Positions 42,717 through 51,589 of a stretch of DNA of 51,849 bases are shown here, piece by piece; position 1 is the first letter of the stretch, and each line of letters opens with the position of its first letter. This stretch comes from Paraburkholderia polaris (GTDB lineage Bacteria; Pseudomonadota; Gammaproteobacteria; Burkholderiales; Burkholderiaceae): positions 1 through 51,849 of the forward strand of contig NZ_JABBGJ010000058.1 of the NCBI RefSeq assembly GCF_012927345.1, given 5' to 3'. A program made the position numbers and the translations under genes. Below the pieces are notes generated by a model. That model had not been told where the DNA came from, did no database searches, and saw only the letters and a program-made list of their open reading frames with translations.

Positions 42717-44205
42717 TCAGCATCGATCAGCGCAGCGCAAGTCGCTCGCCTTATGTCGTCTCTTTGCTGCTGCCGCTACGCTCCTGCCAACCTGGGTGGC
42801 CGCGCAGGTTGGGGCAGGTGCCTTCGATCCTCTCGGCACTCGATTCGAAATTACTGCGCCGCCAGTTGCTTCAACCGTTTCGGAGGTCACGGGTGTGGCG
42901 GCTTGCGAATTTGGTTTGCCGAGCGCACCGCTGGGACTTGAGGACGTGGCGGCGCGTGCGTTGTGCCGCAATCCGCTGACCCGCCGCGCATGGGCAAGCG
43001 CGCAGGTTCAAGCCGCGCGTTTGGGTGAAGCGCAGGCCGCTCAATGGCCGACGCTGTCGGGAAACTTGAATGGCTCGCTCAACCGAGCGAGCACTGCGTC
43101 AGCAAACACATTGGCAGTGCAGGAATCGTACAACGGCACGGCACGGGCGGCCGAGTTGGCGTTCGAATGGGTCGTGTTCGATTTTGGTGCGCGTTCGGCG
43201 GAAGTCAGGAAGGCGCGTGAATTGATGATCGCCGCAAATCAATCGTTCAATGGCGCGGTGCTCGATGTGCTTTATACAAGCGCCCACGATTATTTCGCCG
43301 CGGTGACCGCACGAGCGCAAGCCGAAGCAGCACATGAAGCACAAGCCAACGCGGCGCAAAGTCTCGCGGCCGCGCAGGCTCGGACGCACTCCGGCGTCGC
43401 GTCGATCGCTGACGAATTGCAAGCCCGCACAGCACATGATCAGGCGACGTTGAGCGTCATTAAGGCAAAAAGCGCGCTGCATGAAGCGATCGGTACATTG
43501 GCGATCGACATGGGGTTAAGTCCGGATGTGCCGATCGTGCTGGCGGATGTGCGGGCTGCCATGCAGAGAACCACACCGCAACTGGACCCGATCAGGACGC
43601 TCCTGGATCAGGCGCTCGATAACCATCCCCGTCTGCAGGCGGCGCGTGCCGAACTGCACGCCTCGGAGGCCTCGGAGGACAGCATGCGTGCGCAAGCTTT
43701 GCCAAGCGTTCGTCTCGAGGCTGGGATTTCGGGCAGCAATCGGCCAACGGCATCGATCGGTACAACTGGAGGGATGTCCTCGACGTCGCGCAGCAGTTAT
43801 GTCGGCGTTCGGGTCACGATTCCTTTGTTCGAGGGTTTCGGCTCGACTTACCGGATTCGCGAGGCGAGGGCGCAGACGGCGCTTCAGCAGACGAACGTCG
43901 CCGAGGCCGAACAGCAAGTCGCGTTGAATGTCTGGAAGAGCTATGAGGCGGTGCAGGCAGGTGCACAAGCCGTGCGGCAGGCCGACGCCTTGCAGGAAAA
44001 CGCCGCCCTCGCGTTCGATGCCACGCAGGCGCGCTATAAAGCCGGCGTGGCGAGCATCATTGAATTGTTGCACGCGCAAGATGCGCTCGTCGCCGCACGG
44101 CATCAACGCATCGCGACGCTGTCCGACTGGTTCGTGGCGCGCCTGAGTCTGGCGGCGAGCCTCGGCAAACTCGACTTAGGGCAAATACAAAACCGGAAAG
44201 AGTGA
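42706..44205 (+). CDS. Type I secretion outer-membrane channel (TolC type)
   Basis: This protein of about 499 residues has a signal peptide with a hydrophobic core, LCRLFAAAATLLPTWVAA. Two TolC-type outer-membrane efflux repeats follow, typified by AARLGEAQAAQWPTLSGNLN and RYKAGVASIIELLHAQDALV. It overlaps the adaptor gene; ATG 42706 and ATG 42694 are both possible starts. It completes a dedicated type I system for the RTX protein. Confidence 0.9.
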   Translation: MSASQHRSAQRKSLALCRLFAAAATLLPTWVAAQVGAGAFDPLGTRFEITAPPVASTVSEVTGVAACEFGLPSAPLGLEDVAARALCRNPLTRRAWASAQVQAARLGEAQAAQWPTLSGNLNGSLNRASTASANTLAVQESYNGTARAAELAFEWVVFDFGARSAEVRKARELMIAANQSFNGAVLDVLYTSAHDYFAAVTARAQAEAAHEAQANAAQSLAAAQARTHSGVASIADELQARTAHDQATLSVIKAKSALHEAIGTLAIDMGLSPDVPIVLADVRAAMQRTTPQLDPIRTLLDQALDNHPRLQAARAELHASEASEDSMRAQALPSVRLEAGISGSNRPTASIGTTGGMSSTSRSSYVGVRVTIPLFEGFGSTYRIREARAQTALQQTNVAEAEQQVALNVWKSYEAVQAGAQAVRQADALQENAALAFDATQARYKAGVASIIELLHAQDALVAARHQRIATLSDWFVARLSLAASLGKLDLGQIQNRKE

Positions 44206-44235
44206 AGCACCGTGATCAACGATCACGCCACGTCT

Positions 44236-45693
44236 TCACGTCGTCTCCATTTCCCGCATCTGCCCCAAGCCGAAAAAACGTCCTAACTCCTTTGCCAATT
44301 CATTCAACGCGCTCATTTCCTTCTGTGATATCCGGCGCGGCTCCTGCGTATGAGACCAGTCGCCGTATAACAGCGCCACCGTCTGATCGGTTTCGTCGAC
44401 TACCGGCAGCAGCACGAAGGCGCGGGCATCGTCGAACGAACGTCGGAACCATTCCGGTAATCGCGCGACCATCTTCGGGTCGCGTGCGTTCTCGATGAAG
44501 ATGCCGACCGAGTTCGCGATCGCGAGATGAAACACGTCGGGCTCGAAGGCTGTGTTGAAGGTCAGCTTCGGCAGCGCCGCGTCGATCTTCGGGCCGAGCC
44601 CGAGGCGCGCCTTGAAGGTGCCGTTGCTGTGCTTGACGAACACCACCGTGCGCGCAAAGCCGAGCGCTGCCAGCACGGTTTCCGCGGCCAGCGCCAGCGC
44701 CGGCGCGAGCGCACTGCCGTCGGGCAGGCCGCGCAGATCGCCCACCCCCGCCGCGATGCGCGCTTCTGGATTGAGCGCCTCGCGCGCGATTGCGTCCGCA
44801 TTGGCGCGCAACTCGACGATCTCGGCCATCACGCCGTCGCCGCCTTCTTCGCGGGCAAGCGCGACGCTCATCTGATGCAGCACTTCCGGATCGGTGTTCA
44901 GCGCGTGGCTGTATTCCTGCGCCAGTTCGGCGATGCGTTCCTCGCGCTGCCAGTCCGGCACGTTCTGCTGGGTCAGCACGTCGGCAACCGCCGTCGAATA
45001 ATTGGTGATGGCGCGCAGCCACTGCACCTGGCGCGGCTGTTCGACATCCAGCGGGTCGAACTCGCCCATGCCGGAACGGATCATGTCGGGCAAGCGCCAG
45101 CGCACCGCAGCTTCGGCGCCGATTTCGTCGAACGTAACGCCGAGCACCAGTACGCAGGCATCGGCTTCGAGTGTGCCGTCTTCGATATGCCGGCGGATCT
45201 GATCCCACTCGGCGTCGAGATAGAACACCACCAGCAGCTTGCCGATCTGCCGCATCAGCGTGCAGACCACGGCTTCTTCCCCGGCGCGCAGATCGCCGCG
45301 CTCAGTCAGCTTGCGCGCAACGCAGCCCGACAACAGCGTGCGGTTCAATTCGAGTTTCGCGTCGATCCGGCGCGGCGCGCTGTGATGAAAGTGATCGACG
45401 ATTTTCAGGCCGACCACCAGATGGCCGACCGCGTCCATGCCGAGCACCATCAGCGCGCGCGACACAGTGGTGATGTTGCCGCCGAACGCCATGTACATGG
45501 CCGAGTTGGCAAGCCGCAGCACTTTTTGCGTCAACGCGAAATCCGACAACACGACCTGCACGAGGCCGGTGAAGTCGAGGTCGTCGTTGTTCATCGCCGC
45601 CATGGTGGTGCGCAGCGACTGCGACAGCATGGGGAAATCGCCGCGCTCGCTCATTCGCGTCCAGAGCCGGTCGAGCACCGCCGCCTTTACCAT
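44236..45693 (-). CDS. HDOD-domain signalling protein
   Basis: This 485-residue protein from ATG 45693 (45717 is an alternative) has an N-terminal HDOD domain (about residues 5-210: FPMLSQSLRTTMAAMNNDDL, then QKVLRLANSAMYMAFGGNIT). The C-terminal region (about 290-470) looks GAF-like. HDOD proteins are catalytically inactive relatives of HD phosphohydrolases and act in signalling, often with c-di-GMP proteins. It is followed by a convergent secretion operon and lies downstream of the GGDEF-EAL gene on the same strand. Confidence 0.85.
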   Translation of the reverse strand: MVKAAVLDRLWTRMSERGDFPMLSQSLRTTMAAMNNDDLDFTGLVQVVLSDFALTQKVLRLANSAMYMAFGGNITTVSRALMVLGMDAVGHLVVGLKIVDHFHHSAPRRIDAKLELNRTLLSGCVARKLTERGDLRAGEEAVVCTLMRQIGKLLVVFYLDAEWDQIRRHIEDGTLEADACVLVLGVTFDEIGAEAAVRWRLPDMIRSGMGEFDPLDVEQPRQVQWLRAITNYSTAVADVLTQQNVPDWQREERIAELAQEYSHALNTDPEVLHQMSVALAREEGGDGVMAEIVELRANADAIAREALNPEARIAAGVGDLRGLPDGSALAPALALAAETVLAALGFARTVVFVKHSNGTFKARLGLGPKIDAALPKLTFNTAFEPDVFHLAIANSVGIFIENARDPKMVARLPEWFRRSFDDARAFVLLPVVDETDQTVALLYGDWSHTQEPRRISQKEMSALNELAKELGRFFGLGQMREMETT

Positions 45694-45784
45694 GTGAGTC
45701 CCGCAAAAACCATACATGTTCCAATGAGTGCTACACCGGCATCAAGCCGGTATCTTCTGCCGCGCACCAGGTTTGCCTGCATCG

Positions 45785-47599
45785 CTATACGGTGTGCAAG
45801 TGAAGCGTGCGCGCTTCGAAACGCTGCGCGAGTTCGTCGGAGGGCAACGCCTTGCAGACGAGCCACCCCTGAATGTGGTCGCATCCCATCTCGGTGAGCA
45901 GGGTGCGCTGTGCTTCCGTTTCGACGCCCTCGGCAACCAGTTCGAGATCGAGTGTTTGCGCGAGTCCGACGACAGCGCTAACGATTGCCTGATCGTTCCG
46001 GGAGGTTAGCAGATTCTCGACAAAACTCCTGTCGATCTTGAGCTTGGCCAGGGGGAAACGTTGCAGGTATGCCAGGCTCGAATAGCCGGTGCCAAAGTCG
46101 TCGACGGCAAAGCGGATGCCCATCGCGGTCAGATCTTCGAGCAGGACCTTGGCATGCGCCGGGTCATGCATCAGCAGGCTTTCGGTGATCTCGAACACAA
46201 GGCGCCGCGGATCGATACCCGTCAACTCGATCGCTTCGCGCACGCTGTCCTTGAAACGCGGATCACGGAACTGCTGCGGCGACACGTTGACGGCGACGTA
46301 TTGCAAGGAGATGCCCTGCGCGTCCCACTGGATCAGCTGCATGCAGGCGACCTTCAACACCCAGTTGCCGAGGAAGTTGATCAGGCCGATCGATTCCGCG
46401 AGCGGAATGAACATCGAAGGGGGAACGAGGCCGTGCACCGGGTGCAACCAGCGGATCAACGCTTCGACGCCGACCACGCCGTGCGTGCGGCTGCTCGTGA
46501 TCGGCTGGAAGTGCAGCGAGAACTCGCCATTGCGCACACCGTCGTAGAGGTCGGCCTCCAGCTTCAGGCGCTCGGCGTCGGCGGGGTTGTCGTCCGGAAC
46601 GTAGAAGGCGAGCGTGTTGCCGCCGGCCGCCTTGGCCTGCAGCAAGGCATGGTCGGCCCAGCGCAGCAGGTGAGTGTCGTGGGCGGCGTTGTCGTTGGCA
46701 TGGCGCACGTCGGGGTAGAGCGCAATGCCGATGCTCGCCGACAGATGCACCTGCTGGCCGTTGAAGACGTACGGTTGCTGGATCGCCGTCAACAGGCGGC
46801 GCGCCAGCGTTTCGGCGGCGGCCGCCGCGTCGGTGCGGTTGGCCGCGGGTTTCACGAGGATCGCGAACTCGTCGCTGGCTACGCGTGCCACCGTCTCGCT
46901 CGGGCTCGTCATGTTCAATATGCGCCGCGCGGTGTCGCGCAGCATCTCGTCGCCGGCATCGTAGCCGAGCGCGCGATTCACGCGCTGATAGTCGTCGAGG
47001 TCGAGCAGCAGCAATGCGACCGGCGTGCCGTGGGCGTCGGCTTGTTGTTGCGCGTCCAGCAGCGCGGGGATCAGCGCCGGCTGATTGGCCAGGTTGGTCA
47101 GACGGTCCAGGTGCAGCGCCTGGGTCAGGCGTTCCTCGGTGGCACGCCAGGCCGAGACGTCGAAACCGGCGATCGCATAGCCGTCGACGCCGTCGTGGTT
47201 GCTGCGCACCACGCGCAGCTCGACCGTGATCGGATAGGTCAGCGATTTGATCAGGCCGAGCGTGGCCTTCTCGACATTGCCGGTCGCGGTGGCGCGTGTC
47301 AGCAGCGCATCGAGGCGTGGCACGTCGGCGGGCGCCACGAGATCGTGCAGCGTGATGGTTTCGAGGTACTCCCGGTGATAGCCGATGAAGCGCAGGCTGG
47401 CGTCGGAAACATAGAGGAAGTGCAGTTCGTGATCGACGTGCGCCAGCAGGTCGACCGCGCCGACCACCTGTTCCAGTTGCGCAGTGCGGCTTGCGCGTGC
47501 CTGCGGTTTGCTGTGGGCACGCCGGCCGAACGCACGAACCCGGTCGATGACCGTGCGCAAGGAGCCCCGGCGGGGCGCGGTGATCCTGTTCGCTTCCAT
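45785..47599 (-). CDS. PAS-GGDEF-EAL c-di-GMP phosphodiesterase
   Basis: This 604-residue protein from ATG 47599 (a TTG at 47614 would add 5) has a PAS-like domain (about 40-150, HELHFLYVSDASLRFIGYHR), a GGDEF domain and an EAL domain. The GGDEF site reads VASDEFAI (about residue 240), so cyclase activity is probably lost. The EAL site is complete: GVEALIRW (about 378), NVSPQQF, FEITES, VDDFGTGYSSL, KIDRSFV and AEGVET. It should degrade c-di-GMP. No transmembrane segment is evident, so it is probably cytoplasmic. Confidence 0.92.
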   Translation of the reverse strand: MEANRITAPRRGSLRTVIDRVRAFGRRAHSKPQARASRTAQLEQVVGAVDLLAHVDHELHFLYVSDASLRFIGYHREYLETITLHDLVAPADVPRLDALLTRATATGNVEKATLGLIKSLTYPITVELRVVRSNHDGVDGYAIAGFDVSAWRATEERLTQALHLDRLTNLANQPALIPALLDAQQQADAHGTPVALLLLDLDDYQRVNRALGYDAGDEMLRDTARRILNMTSPSETVARVASDEFAILVKPAANRTDAAAAAETLARRLLTAIQQPYVFNGQQVHLSASIGIALYPDVRHANDNAAHDTHLLRWADHALLQAKAAGGNTLAFYVPDDNPADAERLKLEADLYDGVRNGEFSLHFQPITSSRTHGVVGVEALIRWLHPVHGLVPPSMFIPLAESIGLINFLGNWVLKVACMQLIQWDAQGISLQYVAVNVSPQQFRDPRFKDSVREAIELTGIDPRRLVFEITESLLMHDPAHAKVLLEDLTAMGIRFAVDDFGTGYSSLAYLQRFPLAKLKIDRSFVENLLTSRNDQAIVSAVVGLAQTLDLELVAEGVETEAQRTLLTEMGCDHIQGWLVCKALPSDELAQRFEARTLHLHTV

Positions 47600-47897
47600 G
47601 TTTGTCGCTGGCAACCTGTGTTCGTCTGCAGGCAGGGCGGCTCACTGCCCGCCGTGTCCGGGCGGTCAAGAGGTATCAGGCCGCCCCATCAGAACGAGAT
47701 AACGACCGGCGGCGGGAAATCTTTAGCGCCTGCTGCGAAAAACAAATGGTAAGGAAGCGGCTGCGCGGCTCGGCGTCGTTGCGGCAGCGATTCGGTTAAA
47801 GTGCAACCGCTTCGCGTCCGTTAATACGGCAAACCCGTTGTGCAGTGCCGGCTATGACGTCACTGCAAAGCTTTCCGAACACTTGCACCGATGATCC

Positions 47898-49235
47898 ATG
47901 TCTGAACGTCACTTTGTCAGGGCAATCCCCCGGCACGTCGAGGTGCTTGAACAATGTGCCGAATACGCCGACCCCGCGTCCGGAGCACAGTTCGTCTATC
48001 TGGGCCGCCAGCCGATTCTCGATCGCGACGGCGCGCTCAATGCTTATGAATTGCTGTTTCGAGCCGGCGCGCATAACTACGCCGAGGTCAGCGACGACGC
48101 CCAGGCGACGGCGCAGGTCGTGGCGCGCGCGATCGGCGGGATCGGCGTGGCGGCCGTGCTGGGCCAGCACCGCGGCTTCGTCAACATCGACCGCGCGCTG
48201 CTCTTTAACGACATCGTCCATTTGATGCCGCCCGAGCGCTTCGTGCTCGAGATCCTCGAAACCGTCAAGTTCGATGCGCATCTGGGCCGTCGGCTGACCG
48301 AGTTGCGCCGCGCCGGCTTTCAGGTGGCGCTCGACGATGTCAGTGAACTGTCGGACGAACTGCTCGCCGCGCTGCCGCACGCCGACATTGTCAAGATCGA
48401 CTTCCTGCAGACCGAGCGGTCCGCGCTGGCAAAGCTGGCGTCGACGATACGCGGCCATGGCAAGACACTGATCGCGGAGAAGGTCGAGACGCGCGAAGAC
48501 TTTGCGCTGGCTCGCGAGCTCGGTTTCGATCTGTTCCAGGGATACTTCTTCGCGCGGCCGCAGGTGCTGGCCGCGCCGCGCAACCGCTCGCCGCGCCCTG
48601 GCCTGCTGCGTTTGCTGGCGCTGTTGTCGCGCGATGCCGGGATTGTCGAACTCGAAGCGGAGCTCAAGTTGAACCCGAGCGTGGTGGTGCAACTGCTGCG
48701 CCTCGTCAATTCGAGCGCGTTCGGGCTGGGGCGCAATATCGCCTCGCTGCGCGAGGCCATCATCGCCACCGGCACGCGGCAGATCGCGCGCTGGGCGCAA
48801 CTGCTGCTGTACGCGGACAGCGGCGATCTGCCGTGGCGCGCCGATCCGCTGGTGCAACTGGCCGGTACGCGCTCGCGCTTCATGGAACTGGCCGCAGGCT
48901 GGCTGCGCCCGTCCGATGACGAATTTGCCGATGCCGCTTTCATGACCGGGATTTTTTCTCTGGTCCACGTGGTGCTCGGCAGCACACCCGCGGCTGTCCT
49001 CGAGAAACTCGGCTTGGCGCCGCAGATTCGCGAAGCGATCGTTACGCGCGGTGGCGCGCTCGGCGCCTTGTTACGAATCGCCGAAGCGGCCGGTGAGGGG
49101 GGCGATGCCACCTCGATTGCAGCCGGACCCGATGCGCCGCCCGGCTTCGCGGCGCTCACGCCCGAGGTGCTGGCGGAGCTGAACCTGTCCGCTGCGGCGT
49201 GGTTCGGCGCGCATATCGAAGAAGCGGCCGCTTGA
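47898..49235 (+). CDS. EAL-HDOD signalling protein (YuxH/CdgJ-like), copy 2
   Basis: This 445-residue protein has an EAL-like domain (about residues 32-235: VYLGRQPILDRDGALNAYEL) and a HDOD domain (about 240-425: LLRLVNSSAFGLGRNIASLR, then WAQLLLYADSGD). ELL replaces EAL, but LDDVSE, VKIDF and EKVET segments remain, so it is less degenerate than the copy at 30834. It is probably a binder rather than an enzyme. It is divergent from the GGDEF-EAL gene across a 298-base spacer, which may be a shared promoter region. Confidence 0.88.
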   Translation: MSERHFVRAIPRHVEVLEQCAEYADPASGAQFVYLGRQPILDRDGALNAYELLFRAGAHNYAEVSDDAQATAQVVARAIGGIGVAAVLGQHRGFVNIDRALLFNDIVHLMPPERFVLEILETVKFDAHLGRRLTELRRAGFQVALDDVSELSDELLAALPHADIVKIDFLQTERSALAKLASTIRGHGKTLIAEKVETREDFALARELGFDLFQGYFFARPQVLAAPRNRSPRPGLLRLLALLSRDAGIVELEAELKLNPSVVVQLLRLVNSSAFGLGRNIASLREAIIATGTRQIARWAQLLLYADSGDLPWRADPLVQLAGTRSRFMELAAGWLRPSDDEFADAAFMTGIFSLVHVVLGSTPAAVLEKLGLAPQIREAIVTRGGALGALLRIAEAAGEGGDATSIAAGPDAPPGFAALTPEVLAELNLSAAAWFGAHIEEAAA

Positions 49236-49631
49236 AGCCTGAGCGCCGCTGCGGCGCCGCCCGGGCGCCACTCCCCATGCGTCGCCTGCTTTCAAGCGGC
49301 GGGACGGGCTCGGATCGGTACTGGCATCGCCGTGTGCCACAAAGGGTGCGGGCGAGGGCGGCATGGCAAGCCGGCAGCCAGGCGCCGGGCGATCGTGCAT
49401 TGCAATGCATTGCATTGGGTTGCATTGTGCCGCTGCCGCTGCGGGCACAGGCACAGGCACAGGCACAGGCTCGAGGACATATTCTTCCCGTATGCATCTT
49501 TTAGGCAGGTTCTGACGTACCTTATCTGTACGTGATCCAATAGCGTGTCGAGGTTGCCGGTGTTCAGCCGAACGCCGCGACCTTCAGCTGATCGCGCCAA
49601 CCGCGTGCATTAACGTTTCGAGGGACTGCAG
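49236..49631. other. Non-coding stretch with hexanucleotide repeat
   Basis: These 396 bases between the signalling gene and the peroxiredoxin gene contain no supported gene. They hold clustered ATTGCA words around 49397-49429, including the palindrome CAATGCATTG, and four tandem GCACAG units (49445-49468). The peroxiredoxin promoter must lie here. Confidence 0.5.
49445..49468. repeat. (GCACAG)4 microsatellite
   Basis: Four uninterrupted hexamer copies in the peroxiredoxin upstream region. Copy-number change could alter promoter spacing. Confidence 0.7.
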
Positions 49632-50195
49632 ATGAAAAGGAAGCTCATACCGGTGGCACTGGCCGCCGTCCTGTCGGTGGGATTCGCGATGCATTCGCTG
49701 ACGGCCTCTGCCACGCTCAAGCCGGGCGATACCGCGCCGCCGTTCACCGCACAGGCTTCGCTAGGCGGCAAGACTTACACGTATTCGCTTGCCGACGAGC
49801 TGAAGAAAGGGCCGGTGGTGCTGTATTTCTATCCGGCGGCGTTCACGAAGGGCTGCACGATCGAAGCCCACGAGTTTGCTGAAGCCGTCGACGAGTACAA
49901 GAAGTATGGCGCGACGGTGATCGGCGTGTCGCACGACAACATCGACACGTTGACGAAGTTTTCGGTGAGCGAATGCCGCAGCAAATTCCCGGTGGCGGCG
50001 GATGCCGACTCGAAGGTAATCGGCGCATATGATGCTGGCTTGCCGATGCATAGCTCCATGGCCAATCGCGTGTCGTACGTGATCGCGCCGGACGGCAAGA
50101 TCATCTACGAGTACACGAGCCTGTCGCCGGAGAAGCACGTCGAGAACACGTTGAAGGCGGTGAAGGATTGGGCGGCGACACATAAGCAGCCGTAA
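49632..50195 (+). CDS. Secreted peroxiredoxin (AhpC/TSA, BCP-like)
   Basis: This 187-residue protein has a signal peptide (MKRKLIPVALAAVLSVGFAM, cleavage near SASA) and a thioredoxin-fold peroxiredoxin domain. The peroxidatic Cys is C75 in FTKGCTIEAHEF. The BCP resolving Cys position five residues later is replaced by His. A second Cys, C115, lies in SVSECRSKFP and might serve as resolving residue. It should reduce peroxides in the periplasm. It starts with ATG 49632, about 9 bases after GAGGGA, and is transcribed alone. Confidence 0.9.
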   Translation: MKRKLIPVALAAVLSVGFAMHSLTASATLKPGDTAPPFTAQASLGGKTYTYSLADELKKGPVVLYFYPAAFTKGCTIEAHEFAEAVDEYKKYGATVIGVSHDNIDTLTKFSVSECRSKFPVAADADSKVIGAYDAGLPMHSSMANRVSYVIAPDGKIIYEYTSLSPEKHVENTLKAVKDWAATHKQP

Positions 50196-50295
50196 CGCCT
50201 CACCTTGCGTGGCTGCGCATTTTTCGCAATGGTTTCTTGCCGTTAGGTTTGGGCGTTGCTCGTGCTAGGCTGACTTTTTGTCTAGCGAGTTTGCG

Positions 50296-50760
50296 ATGCC
50301 GATTCTTGTTGCATTCATTGCGTTGATCGCGCTGGTGTATGGCGCAGTGCGGGCTTTTTATGCCTTGCAGGCGGCTTTTGGGTCGGCCGTTGCGGTGGGG
50401 GTTGCTGTTCTTGTTGTTTTGCTTTTGATTGCCGCGGTTGTCTATTGGTGGCGGCGTCGGAAGGAAGTCGCGCCGAATATTCGCGATGGCGATTGGACTC
50501 ATGAGCTTAACGGGACCTGGGGGGCGGTCCGGCTCGCTGCCGGTAAGCGGCTATGTGAGATTCGCCTTGGCGGCGAGCAGGGTGCTTATATCTTTGCCGA
50601 TCTGCTTGGCGCTGAGGTACAAGGCCATGATGCTCAATGGCAGGTCGCTTTGACCGTCAAGGACGCTAAGCATCAGGTTTGGATTTTGCCCATGCTGGGC
50701 GAGCGGCAGGCTAAGCAGTGGGCGCGGATTTTTTTGCTTGCTGTTGAGCAGAGGCTTTAG
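50296..50760 (+). CDS. Small membrane protein of unknown function
   Basis: This is a protein of about 154 residues from ATG 50296. Two N-terminal hydrophobic segments (about 3-22 and 33-56: AVAVGVAVLVVLLLIAAVVY) are followed by WWRRR and a soluble C-terminal domain of about 85 residues. I do not recognise the family. The upstream TTG 50278 is rejected because the ATG begins the hydrophobic segment. It is followed by the palindromic repeat region. Confidence 0.65.
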   Translation: MPILVAFIALIALVYGAVRAFYALQAAFGSAVAVGVAVLVVLLLIAAVVYWWRRRKEVAPNIRDGDWTHELNGTWGAVRLAAGKRLCEIRLGGEQGAYIFADLLGAEVQGHDAQWQVALTVKDAKHQVWILPMLGERQAKQWARIFLLAVEQRL

Positions 50761-50951
50761 GGATGTTTTTGCCTGCGGCGCGCTTTTTTTTCTGTATGCC
50801 TGGGGCGGTGGGCTTTTCTTGATTTGTTTGCCTGCGCGGCGCTTGTTTCGTCTGTTTGCCTGCTCGGCGCTTACTGTCTGGTTGCCTGGGGCGTTGGCCT
50901 TTCCTTGAATTGTTAGTGGTCTATTAGCGTCGCCCCTGTGCGGGGCAGGCA

Positions 50952-50986
50952 CCTACTTTTCTTTGCCTGCCGCAAAGAAAAGTAGG
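50952..50986. terminator. 15-bp perfect hairpin
   Basis: CCTACTTTTCTTTGC (50952-50966) pairs with GCAAAGAAAAGTAGG (50972-50986) around CTGCC. It could terminate transcription of the upstream membrane-protein gene. Its right arm also begins the long inverted repeat. Confidence 0.65.
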
Positions 50987-51197
50987 CAAAAGAAAGCGGC
51001 TCAAACCAATCCTGCTAAGCGGGTCTCCTGCCTTGGAGGGGGTAGTGGCGCATCTGGAATCTGTGTTCTTGCACATTCGGCGTGAGTGACAAGGGCGTCA
51101 TACTTCCGGCGGCGCTGCGCGCACCGAAGCGTACTTCATAAAACCACACGCTACGTTTTGGCGCCGCGTCTTGCCACCGAGCCGTGGCCCGTCATTG

Positions 51198-51221
51198 CAT
51201 CGCCATCGCCATCGCCATCGC
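51198..51221. repeat. (CATCGC)4 microsatellite
   Basis: Four uninterrupted hexamers in the centre of the inverted-repeat element. Confidence 0.75.
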
Positions 51222-51232
51222 GACCGTGATGG

Positions 51233-51280
51233 CAACTGCAACTGCAACTGCAACTGCAACTGCAACTGCAACTGCAACTG
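51233..51280. repeat. (CAACTG)8 microsatellite
   Basis: Eight uninterrupted hexamers, 12 bases downstream of the CATCGC array. Hexamer length keeps any reading frame open in both directions, which explains the spurious open frames here. Confidence 0.85.
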
Positions 51281-51589
51281 CGACCGTGACTGTGACTGCA
51301 GCACACCGACATATCATTTGAAGTGGGGGGGGGCGGGTGAGTGCAGAGGCGCGTCGCCGAGGCGAAGCCGACGGCTTCCGCCGCGCCAAACGAAGCCTCT
51401 GGTTTCCCATGCAGACCCGTCCGCGACGCACGCAGTGCGGAGTGGGAGCTGATGATGCCTTTGTCACTAACGCTCGAAGGTGCGAGGGCCCGGATTCCAC
51501 GGAGCCACTACCCCCTCCAGGCAAGGGTGCCCACTTAGCATGAGCGGTTCGAGCCGCTTTCTTTGCTTACTTTCTTTGCGGCGGCGTAA

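Larger units (their letters stand above)
50972..51585. repeat. Long imperfect inverted repeat (about 200-bp arms)
   Basis: The left arm, from about 50972 to about 51165, matches the complement of about 51380-51585. Shared blocks include AAAGAAAGCGGCTC near the ends, TGCTAAG, GGAGGGGGTAGTGGC (51035-51049 and complement of 51504-51518), TGGAATC and GTGACAA. The centre contains microsatellites. It is probably a dispersed genomic repeat, and its ends resemble spacer motifs common in Paraburkholderia genomes. Confidence 0.7.
50761..51589. other. Non-coding region dominated by repeats
   Basis: These 829 bases hold no supported gene. From 50768 to 50913 there are two degenerate copies of a unit containing TGCCTGGGGCG (near 50799 and 50883) plus several TTTGCCTGC words. 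From 50952 to 51585 lies a long inverted-repeat element with microsatellites. Apparent reading frames here are products of the tandem repeats. Confidence 0.6.

Noticed and set aside
51198..51280. CRISPR-like array
   Set aside because: The units are 6 bases long with no spacers; they are microsatellites.
51171..51452. Protein with Cys-Asn repeats
   Set aside because: The repeats are the CAACTG microsatellite translated; there is no start signal or domain.
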